From assembly GCA_020427155.1 (NCBI GenBank), contig JAGQOW010000002.1, forward strand, positions 1 through 64,000: a DNA stretch of 64,000 nucleotides, given 5' to 3'. The translations under genes and the position numbers were made by a program. Of this stretch, positions 37,903 to 47,274 are shown in pieces (position 1 is the first letter of the stretch; the number at the start of each line of letters is the position of its first letter). The notes beneath the pieces were generated by a model, which was not told where the DNA came from, made no database searches, and saw only the letters and a program-made list of their open reading frames with translations. Source of the stretch: Planctomycetales bacterium (GTDB lineage: Bacteria; Planctomycetota; Planctomycetia; Pirellulales; Lacipirellulaceae).

Positions 37903-38161
37903 ATTCTCTTGCAGAGGCCCAGAATCGCAGAGGATGAAGCAAGAAGTAGCTTAGTCCTCTATTCCATTGGCGATGCGAGAGATTCCTTGTTTCATTAAGT
38001 TCACGTTGAAATCCATCTGCAAGCAGAGAGAACTGTTTGTTAATCGCAGCGTCGACAATTTGGCCGCTAATCTTATTGATGTTCAAATTCCTGCCACTCT
38101 GCTTGTCCTCGCTAGGTTATTACGTTTCCTCAGCTCTGCGCTTTTGCGCCTCTGCGAGAAT
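37903..38161. mobile_element. 259-bp inverted-repeat element with decayed GxxExxY gene, between gltB and gltD
   Basis: The two ends are imperfect inverted repeats. The left end (37903-37932) reads ATTCTCTTGCAGAGGCCCAG and on to CGCAGAG. The right end (38134-38161), read on the minus strand, is ATTCTCGCAGAGGCGCAAAA and on to CGCAGAG. They agree closely apart from a TT insertion and a few substitutions. Such CGCAGAGG-rich flanks are typical of DNA around GxxExxY-family genes. The interior holds the two ends of such a gene with the middle missing (37951-38086). It lies 14 bp past the gltB stop and 36 bp before the gltD start. Confidence 0.7.
37951..38086 (-). pseudogene. remnant of a GxxExxY family gene (internally deleted, frameshifted)
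   Basis: Reading leftward from 38086, NINKISGQIVDAAI matches the start of GxxExxY proteins. From 38013, in another frame, DFNVNLMKQGISRIANGIED and a stop at 37951-37953 match their C-terminus. About 80 central codons, including the GxxExxY motif, are missing. Full-length genes are about 125 codons. The family's function is unclear. The two halves can no longer be translated as one protein. Confidence 0.78.
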
Positions 38162-38175
38162 CTCTTCGGTTCATT

Positions 38176-41100
38176 TCACACGGCAGCAGGTTCCTGCTCC
38201 TGCGCCTTCTGTTCTTCCAGGACGCGTTTGTAATCGGTCGGCATGACTTTCACGAATTGCGGCAGAGTTTCGTCCCAGCGGTCGAGAACTTGCTCGGCCA
38301 CACTCGACCCGGTGTAATTCTGGTGCAACTCGATTAATTGCTTCAGCTCGGCAATTTCTTCGTCGGTCTCGACCTTTTCGAGGCCGACCATGCCGCTGTT
38401 GCAGTTCTTTTCGAAGGTATGGTTTGGATCCCAGATATACGCAATTCCGCCGCTCATACCTGCTGCGAAATTGCGCCCTGTAGGGCCGAGAATCACCACC
38501 CGACCGCCGGTCATGTATTCGCAGCCGTGGTCGCCGACGCCTTCGATAACGGTTTGCGCGCCACTATTGCGGACAGCAAATCGTTCGGCCGCACGGCCGC
38601 GGAAGAAGGCCTGTCCCCCGGTAGCCCCGTAGAGACAAACGTTGCCTACGAGGATGTTTTCTTCGGCTGCAAAGGTAGAACTCTTTGGTGGATAGATCAC
38701 GATACGGCCACCGGAGAGTCCCTTGCCAATGTAGTCGTTCGCGTCGCCTTCCAGCTCCAGCGTGACTCCTCGAGCAAGAAACGCGCCCAGGCTTTGGCCC
38801 GCGGAACCGGTGAACTTGAAATGGATCGTATCATCGGGAAGGCACTCCGCACCCCAGCGTTTAGCAATTTCGTTGCTGAGAATCGTGCCGACCGTACGAT
38901 TGGTGTTGATAATCGGCAGCTCGGCCCTCACTTTTTCGCCGTTTTCCAGGGCCGGCTTTGCAAGATCGAGCAGCGTGGTGAGGTCGAGCGCTGCATCGAG
39001 ACCATGGTCTTGCGTTCGAGTGCGGTAAGTATCGGCCTCGGGGTACGGTCCTTCGACAGGACTTAGTAGTTGGGTCAAATCCAAGCCGTCGGCTTTCCAG
39101 TGCCTGATTGCGGCATCGGTTTCTAGGCAGTCAACGCGTCCTACCATTTCGTCAATCGTGTGGAACCCGAGTTCGGCCATAATCTGTCGGGCTTCTTCGG
39201 CAACCATAAACAGGTAATTGACGACATGTTCCGGTTTGCCCTTGAACTTCTTACGCAGTTCGGGATCTTGCGTCGCGATGCCAACGGGGCAGGTATTCAG
39301 GTGGCACTTGCGCATCATGATGCAGCCGAGTGTAATCAGCGGCGCGGTCGAGAAGCCGAATTCCTCGGCGCCTAGCAGTGCGGCAATTACCACATCGCGC
39401 CCTGTCTTCAAGCCACCGTCGGTTTGCAGTACGACGCGGCTGCGGAGGTCGTTCATCACGAGAGTTTGATGGGTCTCGGCAATGCCCAGTTCCCAAGGCA
39501 AGCCGGCGTGTTTGATGCTTGTCAGTGGTGAAGCACCGGTTCCGCCGCCGTCGCCAGAGATGAGTATGTGATCGGCGAAGCCCTTGGCCACACCCGCGGC
39601 GATGGTGCCTACGCCGACTTCCGAAACGAGCTTCACGCTAATCCTCGCAGTACGATTCGCGTTCTTGAGGTCGTGAATCAGTTGCTTGAGGTCTTCGATC
39701 GAATAGATGTCGTGATGCGGAGGAGGGCTGATAAGACCGACGCCCGGTGTCGAGTGGCGGATGCGTGCGATATTGGCATCGACTTTTCGGCCTGGCAACT
39801 CCCCGCCTTCGCCAGGCTTGGCTCCTTGCGAGATTTTGATCTGCAGCTCGTCGGCATTGGTCAGATACCAGGTAGTGACGCCAAACCGACCAGATGCAAC
39901 TTGCTTAATCGCCGAGCGCTTAGAATCGCCATTAGGCAGTGGATCAAACCGCACAGGATCTTCGCCTCCTTCGCCCGTATTGCTCTTGCCGCCTAAGCGG
40001 TTCATGGCGATGGCCAAGGTCTCGTGAGACTCGGACGAGATCGAGCCAAACGACATGGCACCGGTGCAAAACCGTTTGACGAGTTCTTTTGCCGGCTGGA
40101 CCTCGTCGATCGGAATAGACTTGCCATTGGCGCCGAGCTTGAATTTCAACAAACCGCGCAACTGGCATCGAGTCTGTGCGTCATGGTTGATATGTTTGGA
40201 AAAGCGTAGATACGCGTCTCGGTCATTGGTGCGGGCTGCGACTTGAATATCGGCGATCGACTGGGGGTCCCACATATGACGTTCGCCTTCGGCGCGCCAG
40301 TGGAACTCACCATGGTTGGGAAGCACTGGCAATTGTACGCCCTGCTGTTGGGGATAGCCCAGGGAGTGTCGTCGCAGGGCTTCTTCAGCCAGGACATCAA
40401 AGTCGACACCCTGAATTCGGCTGGCGGTTCCCACGAAGCAACGATTGACGACTTCGTCCCTCAAGCCGATTGCCTCGAAGATCTGCGCGCCTTTGTAGCT
40501 TTGCAAGGTCGAAATACCGATCTTGGCCATGACTTTCAACATGCCTTTGGCCACGCCCTTGCGATACTTCCTCACCAGTTCGTGGTCTTCCTCGGTGACG
40601 GGATCGTAAACCTCTCCGTCGGACACTAAGTCGATGGCAGGATGTGCAATCCCTTCTCCCGATTCTTCTCCGCTAACAGCAGCCTCGCCCGCGTCGAGCA
40701 AACCATCGCGGCGTGCTTGCCAAAGCGATTCAAAGGCGAGGTAGGGGTTGATTGCATCCGCCCCATAGCCGACCAACAGACAATGATGATGGACCTCGCG
40801 AGCTTCGCCAGTTTCGACCAGAATGCCAATGCGCGTCCGTTTGGTCTTGCGCACCAGATGGTGGTGGACCGCTCCGGTTGCAAGTAAGGAACTCACCGGT
40901 ACCCGATCTGCTGACACACTGCGGTCTGAAAGAATGACAATCGAATAGCCTTCGTCGACTGCCGTTTCCGCTTCGGCACAAACTCGCTCGATGGCTTTGA
41001 TGAGTCCCGCTTTGCCTTCGCTTCGCGGCCAGGTCGTGTCGATGGTACATGTCTTCCACCCACAACGATCCATGTGTTTAAGCGCCGCAAGTTGCTCGTT

Positions 41101-42843
41101 AGAGAGGATCGGATGGGGTACACGCAGTCGATGGGCGTGTTGCTCGGTCGTATTCAGCAGGTTCTGCTCTGGGCCGATATAGCACTCCAACGACATGATG
41201 ACTTCTTCGCGGATCGAGTCGATCGCCGGATTGGTGACTTGGGCAAAGAGCTGTCGGAAATAGTCGTACAGCATGCGTGGCTTGTCGCTCAAACAGGCCA
41301 GGCACGAATCGTTGCCCATCGAACCGATCGGGTCTTTTTCTACTTTGATCAGAGGCAGCAACATAAACTGCATGGTCTCGGTGGTGAAACCAAATGCTTG
41401 CATCCGTTCGAGCAACGTTTGGCTGTCGAACCCCTGAGGCTCTTTGTTCGGCTCGAGATCGTTGAGATCGATCCGCTGTTCGTTGAGCCAATCAGCGTAG
41501 GGACGCCGTGAGGCAATGTCGTTCTTTAATTCTTCGTCGGGAATGAGTCGACCGGCTTCAAAATCGACCAAGAACATACGTCCTGGCTGAAGTCGTCCCT
41601 TGGCTTTGACGTTCTCCGGTGCAACCGACTGCAATACTCCCACTTCGCTGGCCATAATCACACGGTCGTCGTGGGTAATATAGTAGCGCGACGGCCGCAA
41701 GCCGTTGCGGTCAAGCACTGCACCGATGACCTTGCCATCGGTGAAGGCAACCGAAGCGGGACCATCCCAGGGCTCCATCAGGCAGGAGTTATATTCATAA
41801 AATGCGTGTTTTTCGTCCGACATTTGATCATGATTCTGCCACGCTTCTGGAATCATCATCATGACCGACTCTTGCAGGGTGCGGCCAGTCATCAGCAGAA
41901 ATTCCAGCACATTGTCGAATGTACCGGAATCGCTGCAATCGGGTTCGACGATAGGGAAGAGCTTGTCGAGTTCGTTGCCGAAATGATCGCTTGCGACCAT
42001 TCCTTCGCGCGCATGCATCCAGTTGATGTTGCCGCGCAGGGTGTTGATTTCGCCGTTATGACTCATAAATCGGCAAGGCTGTGCACGATCCCAGGAAGGG
42101 AAGGTATTGGTTGAAAACCGCGAGTGGACCATCGCCAAGTGGCTGGTGAAACTCGGATTAGCCAGATCAGGGTAATAGTTGAACAACTGATCGGTGGTCA
42201 ACATGCCTTTATAAATGATCACTTTGGTCGACAGCGAACAGACGTAGAACATCTTAGCCTGCGTCAGCGACTTGTCGGTTCGCAAACGATGACTTGCCTG
42301 TTTGCGAATGAGATACAGTAATCGCTCGAAGGCGTCTCCTTCCACTCCGTCTGCCGCAGCAACCACCAGCTGCTCGATACACGGTTCTGCGGCGGCTGCC
42401 GTGGGGCCAATGTCAGCGCGCTCCCGGTCGGTCGGTACGGGGCGCCAACCGACAAGGCGTTGACCGTGGGCAGTAATCAACTCCTCGAGAACGGTTTTGC
42501 ATGTCTTGCGCTCGGCTTGGTCTTGTGGCAAGAAAACGTTGCCTGCCGCGTACCGACCAGGAGCCGGCAAATCGACGCCCAAGTCGGCTTGGACCGCCTG
42601 CTGCAGGAACTCGTGAGGCAAGGCAGTCAAGATCCCCGCACCATCGCCGGTATTGGCCTCGCAGCCACAAGCGCCGCGGTGGTCCATATTGCGCAGCACT
42701 TCTTCAGCATCGAGCAGTATCTGGTGGCTGCGATCGCCTTTGATATGCGCCACGAAGCCGACGCCGCACGAGTCGTGCTCGTTGGCAGGATCGTACAGGC
42801 CCTGCTTGCCAGGAAGATGAATGAGGGGAGTGGTTTTTTTCAT
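38176..42843 (-). CDS. gltB: glutamate synthase [NADPH] large subunit
   Basis: 1555 residues from the ATG at 42841-42843 (a GTG precedes it). The class-II glutaminase domain starts with the catalytic Cys26 ([16 protein letters not shown]), which becomes residue 1 after propeptide removal. The central and FMN-binding domains follow ([39 protein letters not shown]), then the [3Fe-4S] cysteines ([19 protein letters not shown]) and the C-terminal beta-helix ([34 protein letters not shown]). It turns 2-oxoglutarate and glutamine into two glutamates. A LysR regulator gene ends just 56 bp upstream. Confidence 0.98.
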   Translation of the reverse strand: MKKTTPLIHLPGKQGLYDPANEHDSCGVGFVAHIKGDRSHQILLDAEEVLRNMDHRGACGCEANTGDGAGILTALPHEFLQQAVQADLGVDLPAPGRYAAGNVFLPQDQAERKTCKTVLEELITAHGQRLVGWRPVPTDRERADIGPTAAAAEPCIEQLVVAAADGVEGDAFERLLYLIRKQASHRLRTDKSLTQAKMFYVCSLSTKVIIYKGMLTTDQLFNYYPDLANPSFTSHLAMVHSRFSTNTFPSWDRAQPCRFMSHNGEINTLRGNINWMHAREGMVASDHFGNELDKLFPIVEPDCSDSGTFDNVLEFLLMTGRTLQESVMMMIPEAWQNHDQMSDEKHAFYEYNSCLMEPWDGPASVAFTDGKVIGAVLDRNGLRPSRYYITHDDRVIMASEVGVLQSVAPENVKAKGRLQPGRMFLVDFEAGRLIPDEELKNDIASRRPYADWLNEQRIDLNDLEPNKEPQGFDSQTLLERMQAFGFTTETMQFMLLPLIKVEKDPIGSMGNDSCLACLSDKPRMLYDYFRQLFAQVTNPAIDSIREEVIMSLECYIGPEQNLLNTTEQHAHRLRVPHPILSNEQLAALKHMDRCGWKTCTIDTTWPRSEGKAGLIKAIERVCAEAETAVDEGYSIVILSDRSVSADRVPVSSLLATGAVHHHLVRKTKRTRIGILVETGEAREVHHHCLLVGYGADAINPYLAFESLWQARRDGLLDAGEAAVSGEESGEGIAHPAIDLVSDGEVYDPVTEEDHELVRKYRKGVAKGMLKVMAKIGISTLQSYKGAQIFEAIGLRDEVVNRCFVGTASRIQGVDFDVLAEEALRRHSLGYPQQQGVQLPVLPNHGEFHWRAEGERHMWDPQSIADIQVAARTNDRDAYLRFSKHINHDAQTRCQLRGLLKFKLGANGKSIPIDEVQPAKELVKRFCTGAMSFGSISSESHETLAIAMNRLGGKSNTGEGGEDPVRFDPLPNGDSKRSAIKQVASGRFGVTTWYLTNADELQIKISQGAKPGEGGELPGRKVDANIARIRHSTPGVGLISPPPHHDIYSIEDLKQLIHDLKNANRTARISVKLVSEVGVGTIAAGVAKGFADHILISGDGGGTGASPLTSIKHAGLPWELGIAETHQTLVMNDLRSRVVLQTDGGLKTGRDVVIAALLGAEEFGFSTAPLITLGCIMMRKCHLNTCPVGIATQDPELRKKFKGKPEHVVNYLFMVAEEARQIMAELGFHTIDEMVGRVDCLETDAAIRHWKADGLDLTQLLSPVEGPYPEADTYRTRTQDHGLDAALDLTTLLDLAKPALENGEKVRAELPIINTNRTVGTILSNEIAKRWGAECLPDDTIHFKFTGSAGQSLGAFLARGVTLELEGDANDYIGKGLSGGRIVIYPPKSSTFAAEENILVGNVCLYGATGGQAFFRGRAAERFAVRNSGAQTVIEGVGDHGCEYMTGGRVVILGPTGRNFAAGMSGGIAYIWDPNHTFEKNCNSGMVGLEKVETDEEIAELKQLIELHQNYTGSSVAEQVLDRWDETLPQFVKVMPTDYKRVLEEQKAQEQEPAAV

Positions 42844-42898
42844 CACAGAATTCCAAAATGGTCGGTCATCAAGTTAGCCGTCGCGACAACTGAACTTG

Positions 42899-43849
42899 TT
42901 ATTGCGTGAGTAGTTCTTCCTTGTTTTGCTGGCTGTCGCGTTTTCCAATCACGAGTCGCTGGTCCGCAAACTCCGCGTCGGTGCGAAGAAGTTGGGTAAA
43001 CTGCTGGCCGATTTTGCCGAGTTCACGATCTCGTCGATGCAAGATGCCAAGCGGCCGCAGCAAGTTTTCCTCAAGAGGTAGTTTTGCGAGCGAACCCGAG
43101 GCAACCTCCTGAGCTACGGTCGGCTCGGGCAGAATGCTGAGACCTTCGTTTACTTCAATGGCACGTTTCATCGTTTCTACGTTATCGAATTCCTGAGCGA
43201 TACATACGTCCACTTTGCCGACCATGAGGGCGCGATCGATCTCGGAGCGAATTCGCAGGCCTGGCTCGAACGCGACAAACGATTCGCCGTCCAAGTCCTT
43301 GAGTGTCAGAGTGTGGCGGGCGACCAGGTGGTGCTCTGGGTGGCAAACAACTACCAGGGGCTCGCTGCGCCAGGGAATCGAAGCCAAGGTGCGAGATTCT
43401 TCGGGGTAGCTCACTAGGCCGAGATCGACTTCGCCTTTTTCGACAACTTCATAAACGCGGTCTGGGTGCAAATACTCAAGTCGTACTTGGGCATTAGGAT
43501 GCTTGGCAGAGAAACGCCGCATGAAGGCGCTCATATGCGCTAAACCAACTGAGTAGATCGAAGCTACGAGCAACCGTCGAGCGGTTTCGTCGTGCAGGGC
43601 CCGCACTTCTTCTTTGAGTTGGGTGTACTGACTCACCAGTTGGCGGCTGCCTTCATAGTATCGCTCGCCTTCAGGAGTCAGCACGAAAGGCCGCTTTGAA
43701 CGATCGAGAAGTTTCACGCCTAAGCTTTCTTCCAGATGGTGGACGACCTGGCTGGCACTGGATTGGGAAATACTATTGTCTTTCGCCGCGCGAGAAAAAC
43801 TCCGCCGTCGAACGATGTCGCAGAATATTTTGAGAGATCTTAGTTGCAT
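42899..43849 (-). CDS. LysR family transcriptional regulator upstream of gltB
   Basis: 316 residues from the ATG at 43847-43849. The N-terminal helix-turn-helix is typical (LKIFCDIVRRRSFSRAAKDN, SQSSASQVVHHLEESLGVKL). The C-terminal effector domain has a PBP-like fold (LVASIYSVGLAHMSAF, LGLVSYPEESR, VVVCHPEHHLVARHTLTLKD). It lies directly upstream of gltB on the same strand with only 56 bp between, so it could be co-transcribed with it. In Bacillus a LysR protein, GltC, controls glutamate synthase; this one may do likewise, but CysB-like roles are also possible. The spacer before it has notable repeats. Confidence 0.93.
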   Translation of the reverse strand: MQLRSLKIFCDIVRRRSFSRAAKDNSISQSSASQVVHHLEESLGVKLLDRSKRPFVLTPEGERYYEGSRQLVSQYTQLKEEVRALHDETARRLLVASIYSVGLAHMSAFMRRFSAKHPNAQVRLEYLHPDRVYEVVEKGEVDLGLVSYPEESRTLASIPWRSEPLVVVCHPEHHLVARHTLTLKDLDGESFVAFEPGLRIRSEIDRALMVGKVDVCIAQEFDNVETMKRAIEVNEGLSILPEPTVAQEVASGSLAKLPLEENLLRPLGILHRRDRELGKIGQQFTQLLRTDAEFADQRLVIGKRDSQQNKEELLTQ

Positions 43850-44234
43850 TGGTAAATTGGCTTCTCCACTCTTCCGCAGTCGCGCTACCACCCGGTCGTG
43901 GAGGCGGGCCGAACTGCAAGCGCTTTGGTAGCGCCAATCACTATCTCGTATCCGCACTTGCTACCAAAGCCGGACGGCCGTTGGCAGCAGAGATTCTTTC
44001 AGCTCGAAACAGCCAGCACGAAGCGTCAAGGGACAGGCGATTTCTGAGATCGTTTCGCTTCGACGTAGCTACCGCCAGATAAGAACTTCCGTTGCCCTAC
44101 AACGAATTCCTAGTATCGATGTATAAAATATCAGGCACCACTAGAATCGAAAAACGGAATACTAGAATATCTACAGTTGCGGGATGCTGTCAAGCGGCCC
44201 AATGGCCATCTGTTAGAGCCTCCCAGGCTCAAAT
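43850..44234. promoter_or_regulatory. 385-bp spacer before the LysR gene, with perfect 11-bp inverted repeat and AT-rich CTAGT repeats
   Basis: GCTTTGGTAGC (43922-43932) and GCTACCAAAGC (43960-43970) are a perfect 11-bp inverted repeat with a 27-base loop, 73-121 bases before the LysR start on the minus strand. An AT-rich tract around 44095-44180 contains CTAGTA/CTAGAA motifs three times. A small GAGCCT/AGGCTC hairpin at 44216-44230, just after the cyclophilin stop, may end that transcript, but it lacks a T-tract. Promoter boxes are not clear. Confidence 0.5.
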
Positions 44235-45440
44235 TCAACGCTCAGGCAACTTCTCGAAGTTGTACTCGTGCCCGCGGTCGCGGAGTACCTCGGCCTTGAC
44301 GATTCTGTCAGGAGCCGGACCGCTTGGGTCGCCTGGGTCACGGCGCTTAAGTGAGGCTGCGACCTCGATGCCTTCCACTACGCGACCGAATACCGTATGA
44401 CGGCCATCCAGATAGCTGGTCGAGACGAAGGTCAAGAAGAACTGGGAGCCGCCCGTGTTGCGGCCTGCATGCGCCATACTCAGGCTGCCCCGAAAATGCT
44501 TGCGGTAGCCTGGCTGGTGGCATTCGCAGCGAATCGAGTAGCCGGGACCGCCACTACCAGTACCAGTGGGATCGCCGCCTTGGGCCATGAACGAGGGCAA
44601 CACGCGATGGAAAACGATCCCGTCGTAGTAGCCCTGCTTCACCAAAGTCAAGAAGTTTGCCACTGCCTGGGGTGCCTCGTTTTCGAACAGCTCGATAACG
44701 ATATCGCCGCGGTTTGTTTGCAGTTTGACGCGAGGCAAGTCGTCGGCTGCCGCCTCGGCAGCACGGATTTCTGCCTCCTTTTCCCAGTCGCGTTGGTTGG
44801 CAGCGAGCGATTGAGAGGCATCCTGGGCCAGCTTCCAGACGCGGTTGAGCGGGTCGTCGGGACCTTGTCCCGGCGGTGAAGCGCCTAGCAGATTAGCTGT
44901 GCGAGCGGTCTGGAAGTACTGTGCTGCCAATTCATAGTCGTTGGTTTGGTAGGCAGATACGCCTCCCCAAAGCCAAAGGGCGGGGGACTCTTTCTCGGCC
45001 CCTGCTGCTAGCAGCGACTTGACGATCGGCAGAGCTTTTTCAAATTGGTCACCTCCATCGCCGTTGGCATCACCGGTCACGTAGAAACCGGCAATCGCCA
45101 GCAAAGTTTGGTTCACCACAGGAAAGCTTTTGGAATCGGCTCGGTAGACATCCAGCCCGGCGGCGACGATCTGGTCGACGAGCGATTCCGACTCTGCGAG
45201 CAGTAGCTGAATCTCTTCGTCGATGGGCCCCAAGTCGTTCGACTTGCTGGTGGCTTTCTGCTGATGCTTCTGGCGGAGTTTGACCGTCAGATCGACCCAC
45301 TGCTTTTGGAGTTGATCGAACTTCTCTTTGGCTGCCACTGCCGCCCCATTTTCAGTAGGTGTGGGTTCAGCGGCCTGGGCAGTCGAACTGCTTGTAGGTG
45401 CGATCAGCAGCAGAAAGAAAGCGAAGGCAAAGCGAGTCAT
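44235..45440 (-). CDS. secreted cyclophilin-type peptidylprolyl isomerase
   Basis: 401 residues from the ATG at 45438-45440. A signal peptide (RFAFAFFLLLIAPTSSSTAQA) is followed by a helical N-terminal region of about 200 residues resembling TPR/alpha-solenoid (KFDQLQKQWVDLTVKLRQKH, YELAAQYFQTARTANL). The cyclophilin domain comes last: TNRGDIVIELFENEAPQAVA, YDGIVFHRVLPSFMAQGGDP, SLSMAHAGRNTGGSQFFLTF. The active-site residues FHRV, FMAQGGD and SQFF are intact. It catalyses proline isomerisation in periplasmic proteins. Confidence 0.93.
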   Translation of the reverse strand: MTRFAFAFFLLLIAPTSSSTAQAAEPTPTENGAAVAAKEKFDQLQKQWVDLTVKLRQKHQQKATSKSNDLGPIDEEIQLLLAESESLVDQIVAAGLDVYRADSKSFPVVNQTLLAIAGFYVTGDANGDGGDQFEKALPIVKSLLAAGAEKESPALWLWGGVSAYQTNDYELAAQYFQTARTANLLGASPPGQGPDDPLNRVWKLAQDASQSLAANQRDWEKEAEIRAAEAAADDLPRVKLQTNRGDIVIELFENEAPQAVANFLTLVKQGYYDGIVFHRVLPSFMAQGGDPTGTGSGGPGYSIRCECHQPGYRKHFRGSLSMAHAGRNTGGSQFFLTFVSTSYLDGRHTVFGRVVEGIEVAASLKRRDPGDPSGPAPDRIVKAEVLRDRGHEYNFEKLPER

Positions 45441-45561
45441 GGGATGTCGCCTCGGGTGGTTTGTGTGCACAATGAATCGAAAGTACGATGGCATGACAGG
45501 ATAACACAGAAGGTGGCTGCGAGTCAGCCGAACATTTTCAGCAGTCAAGCTAAGTGACAGG

Positions 45562-46251
45562 ATGAAAAAACCGCACTCCAAGCCTGGCGACATACGCCAA
45601 TCGGTAGATCTAAGGATCATCGGCGGCAAGCTGCGCGGTTCGAAACTTCGCTACCACGGCGATCGGTCAACTCGACCGATGAAAGACCGTGTCCGCGAAG
45701 CAATATTCAATCTCGTTGGACCAGCAGTAAAGAACTGCCATGCGATCGACCTGTTTGCCGGCACGGGGGCGTTGGGACTGGAAGCGCTGAGCCGAGGGGC
45801 TTCGAGCGCTACTTTTATCGAAAAACACGTGCCGACGGCCAGAATCGTGGGCGAGAACATCGCTGCGCTGGAAATGGAGGATCGGAGCGAACTGTTGACG
45901 ACCAGTGCATTCTTGTGGGGAAAGCGAGACTTGCCAAAGTTGGAATCGGAAAGCGGAAGGCCGTGCGCGGCGGAGATCCCCGCTTGCCGCTTGCCGCTCG
46001 CCACCTTTTCTCGCCCCTGGCTGACTTTTTGTAGTCCTCCCTACGCGTTCTACATCGATCGCCAGCAAGAGCTGCTCGAGTTGATTGTCTCGATCCTAGA
46101 ATCCATGCCGATAGGCAGTATCATGGTTGTCGAGGCCGACGGGCGTTTTGATTTTCACCTCTTGCCAGGCGAGCTAGTCGAGAAGAAGAGAAGCGATGGT
46201 TGGGATGTTCGCTCATACCCACCGGCGGTCGTCGGTATTCTTCGAACTTAA
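45562..46251 (+). CDS. rsmD: RsmD-like 16S rRNA (guanine966-N2)-methyltransferase
   Basis: 229 residues, ATG at 45562. The N-terminal signature is RIIGGKLRGSKL, then RSTRPMKDRVREAIFNLV. The SAM-binding motif is DLFAGTGALGLEALSRGAS. The catalytic motif, normally DPPY/DPPF in RsmD, is here FCSPPYAFY, so Asp is replaced by Ser. An extra low-similarity segment (WGKRDLPKLESESGRPC) sits before it. The enzyme modifies G966 in the 30S subunit. The SPPY change could alter activity or target. Confidence 0.85.
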   Translation: MKKPHSKPGDIRQSVDLRIIGGKLRGSKLRYHGDRSTRPMKDRVREAIFNLVGPAVKNCHAIDLFAGTGALGLEALSRGASSATFIEKHVPTARIVGENIAALEMEDRSELLTTSAFLWGKRDLPKLESESGRPCAAEIPACRLPLATFSRPWLTFCSPPYAFYIDRQQELLELIVSILESMPIGSIMVVEADGRFDFHLLPGELVEKKRSDGWDVRSYPPAVVGILRT

Positions 46252-46275
46252 TCCAGTTTTTCCGGGGGTAGCTGC

Positions 46276-47259
46276 ATGCGATCTTGCACGATGGGTTTGG
46301 TGTCTTTGGTCTTGGTAGTTCTCTGCCTGAGCGAAAGCTCGCGGGCCTTGGCGAAAGATAGCGTGCCCGAAGTGATTTCCCTCTGGCCAGGCGTGGCGCC
46401 TGGTTCAGAGGGATTCGAGGGTGAAGAGAAACTCGTCGAACGAGGTGATTCTCAGGTGGCTAATGCCTGGGTAGAAAGCGTAGTAGAGCCCAATATCACA
46501 GTCTACCTGCCGCCGGCCGACCAGCGGAATGGCGCTGCGATCGTGATCTGTCCAGGCGGAGGATACGCGGGACTGGCAATAGACAAAGAGGGCCACGAAA
46601 TTGCCGAATGGTTTCGCCAACGAGGTGTTGTGGCGGGAGTGCTTAAGTACCGTAATGGCGGAATGCAGCATCAACACCCGGTGCCTCTGAACGACGCCCA
46701 GCGGGCACTGCGCATCGTGCGAAGCAACGCACATCAGTGGCAGATCGAATCGGATCGAATCGGCATCATGGGCTTCTCTGCCGGCGGACACTTGGCCTCG
46801 ACCGCGGGTACGCATTTCGACGAGGGAGATCCAGAAGCAAAAGAGCCTCTCGACCGCGTTAGTTGTCGAGCGAATTTCATGGTCCTGGTGTACCCCGTGA
46901 TTTCGATGGAAGACGATTGTACGCATCGCGGCTCGCGTAAGAACCTGCTTGGCGAAACGCCATCGGCGGAGTTAATTGCTGAGCTGTCAAATGAGCTTCA
47001 GGTCACCGCAGAGACAGGGCCGACGTTTCTTGCCCATGCCGGAGACGATAAGGCGGTACCAGTCGAAAACAGCTTACAGTTCTACAGCGCTCTTCGCGAG
47101 CACAGCGTGCCAGCGGAATTACATGCCTTCGAACTGGGAGGACACGGCTTTGGCATGAGAGCCCATGACCTGCCTGTGGGGCGCTGGCCTGAACTACTGG
47201 AGGCCTGGTTGGCTAAGCATGGTTTCCTGGAGCTGCCTGCAGGAGCTCCGATTGAATGA
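46276..47259 (+). CDS. secreted alpha/beta-hydrolase (esterase)
   Basis: 327 residues, ATG at 46276 with GGGGGTAG upstream. A signal peptide (SLVLVVLCLSESSRALA) is followed by LWPGVAPGSEGFEGEE, a common start of planctomycete esterases. The oxyanion region is VICPGGGYAGLA, the nucleophile lies in GFSAGGHLAST, Asp in HAGDDKAVPVEN and His in GGHGFGMRA. It resembles acetyl-xylan/BD-FAE type carbohydrate esterases, so removal of acyl groups from polysaccharides is plausible. It follows rsmD by 24 bp. Confidence 0.88.
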   Translation: MRSCTMGLVSLVLVVLCLSESSRALAKDSVPEVISLWPGVAPGSEGFEGEEKLVERGDSQVANAWVESVVEPNITVYLPPADQRNGAAIVICPGGGYAGLAIDKEGHEIAEWFRQRGVVAGVLKYRNGGMQHQHPVPLNDAQRALRIVRSNAHQWQIESDRIGIMGFSAGGHLASTAGTHFDEGDPEAKEPLDRVSCRANFMVLVYPVISMEDDCTHRGSRKNLLGETPSAELIAELSNELQVTAETGPTFLAHAGDDKAVPVENSLQFYSALREHSVPAELHAFELGGHGFGMRAHDLPVGRWPELLEAWLAKHGFLELPAGAPIE

Positions 47260-47274
47260 ACGAGTGAGCTTATT

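Noticed and set aside
44216..44230. GAGCCT/AGGCTC hairpin after the cyclophilin gene as a terminator
   Set aside because: The stem is short and no T-tract follows on the minus strand, so it is mentioned only in the spacer note.
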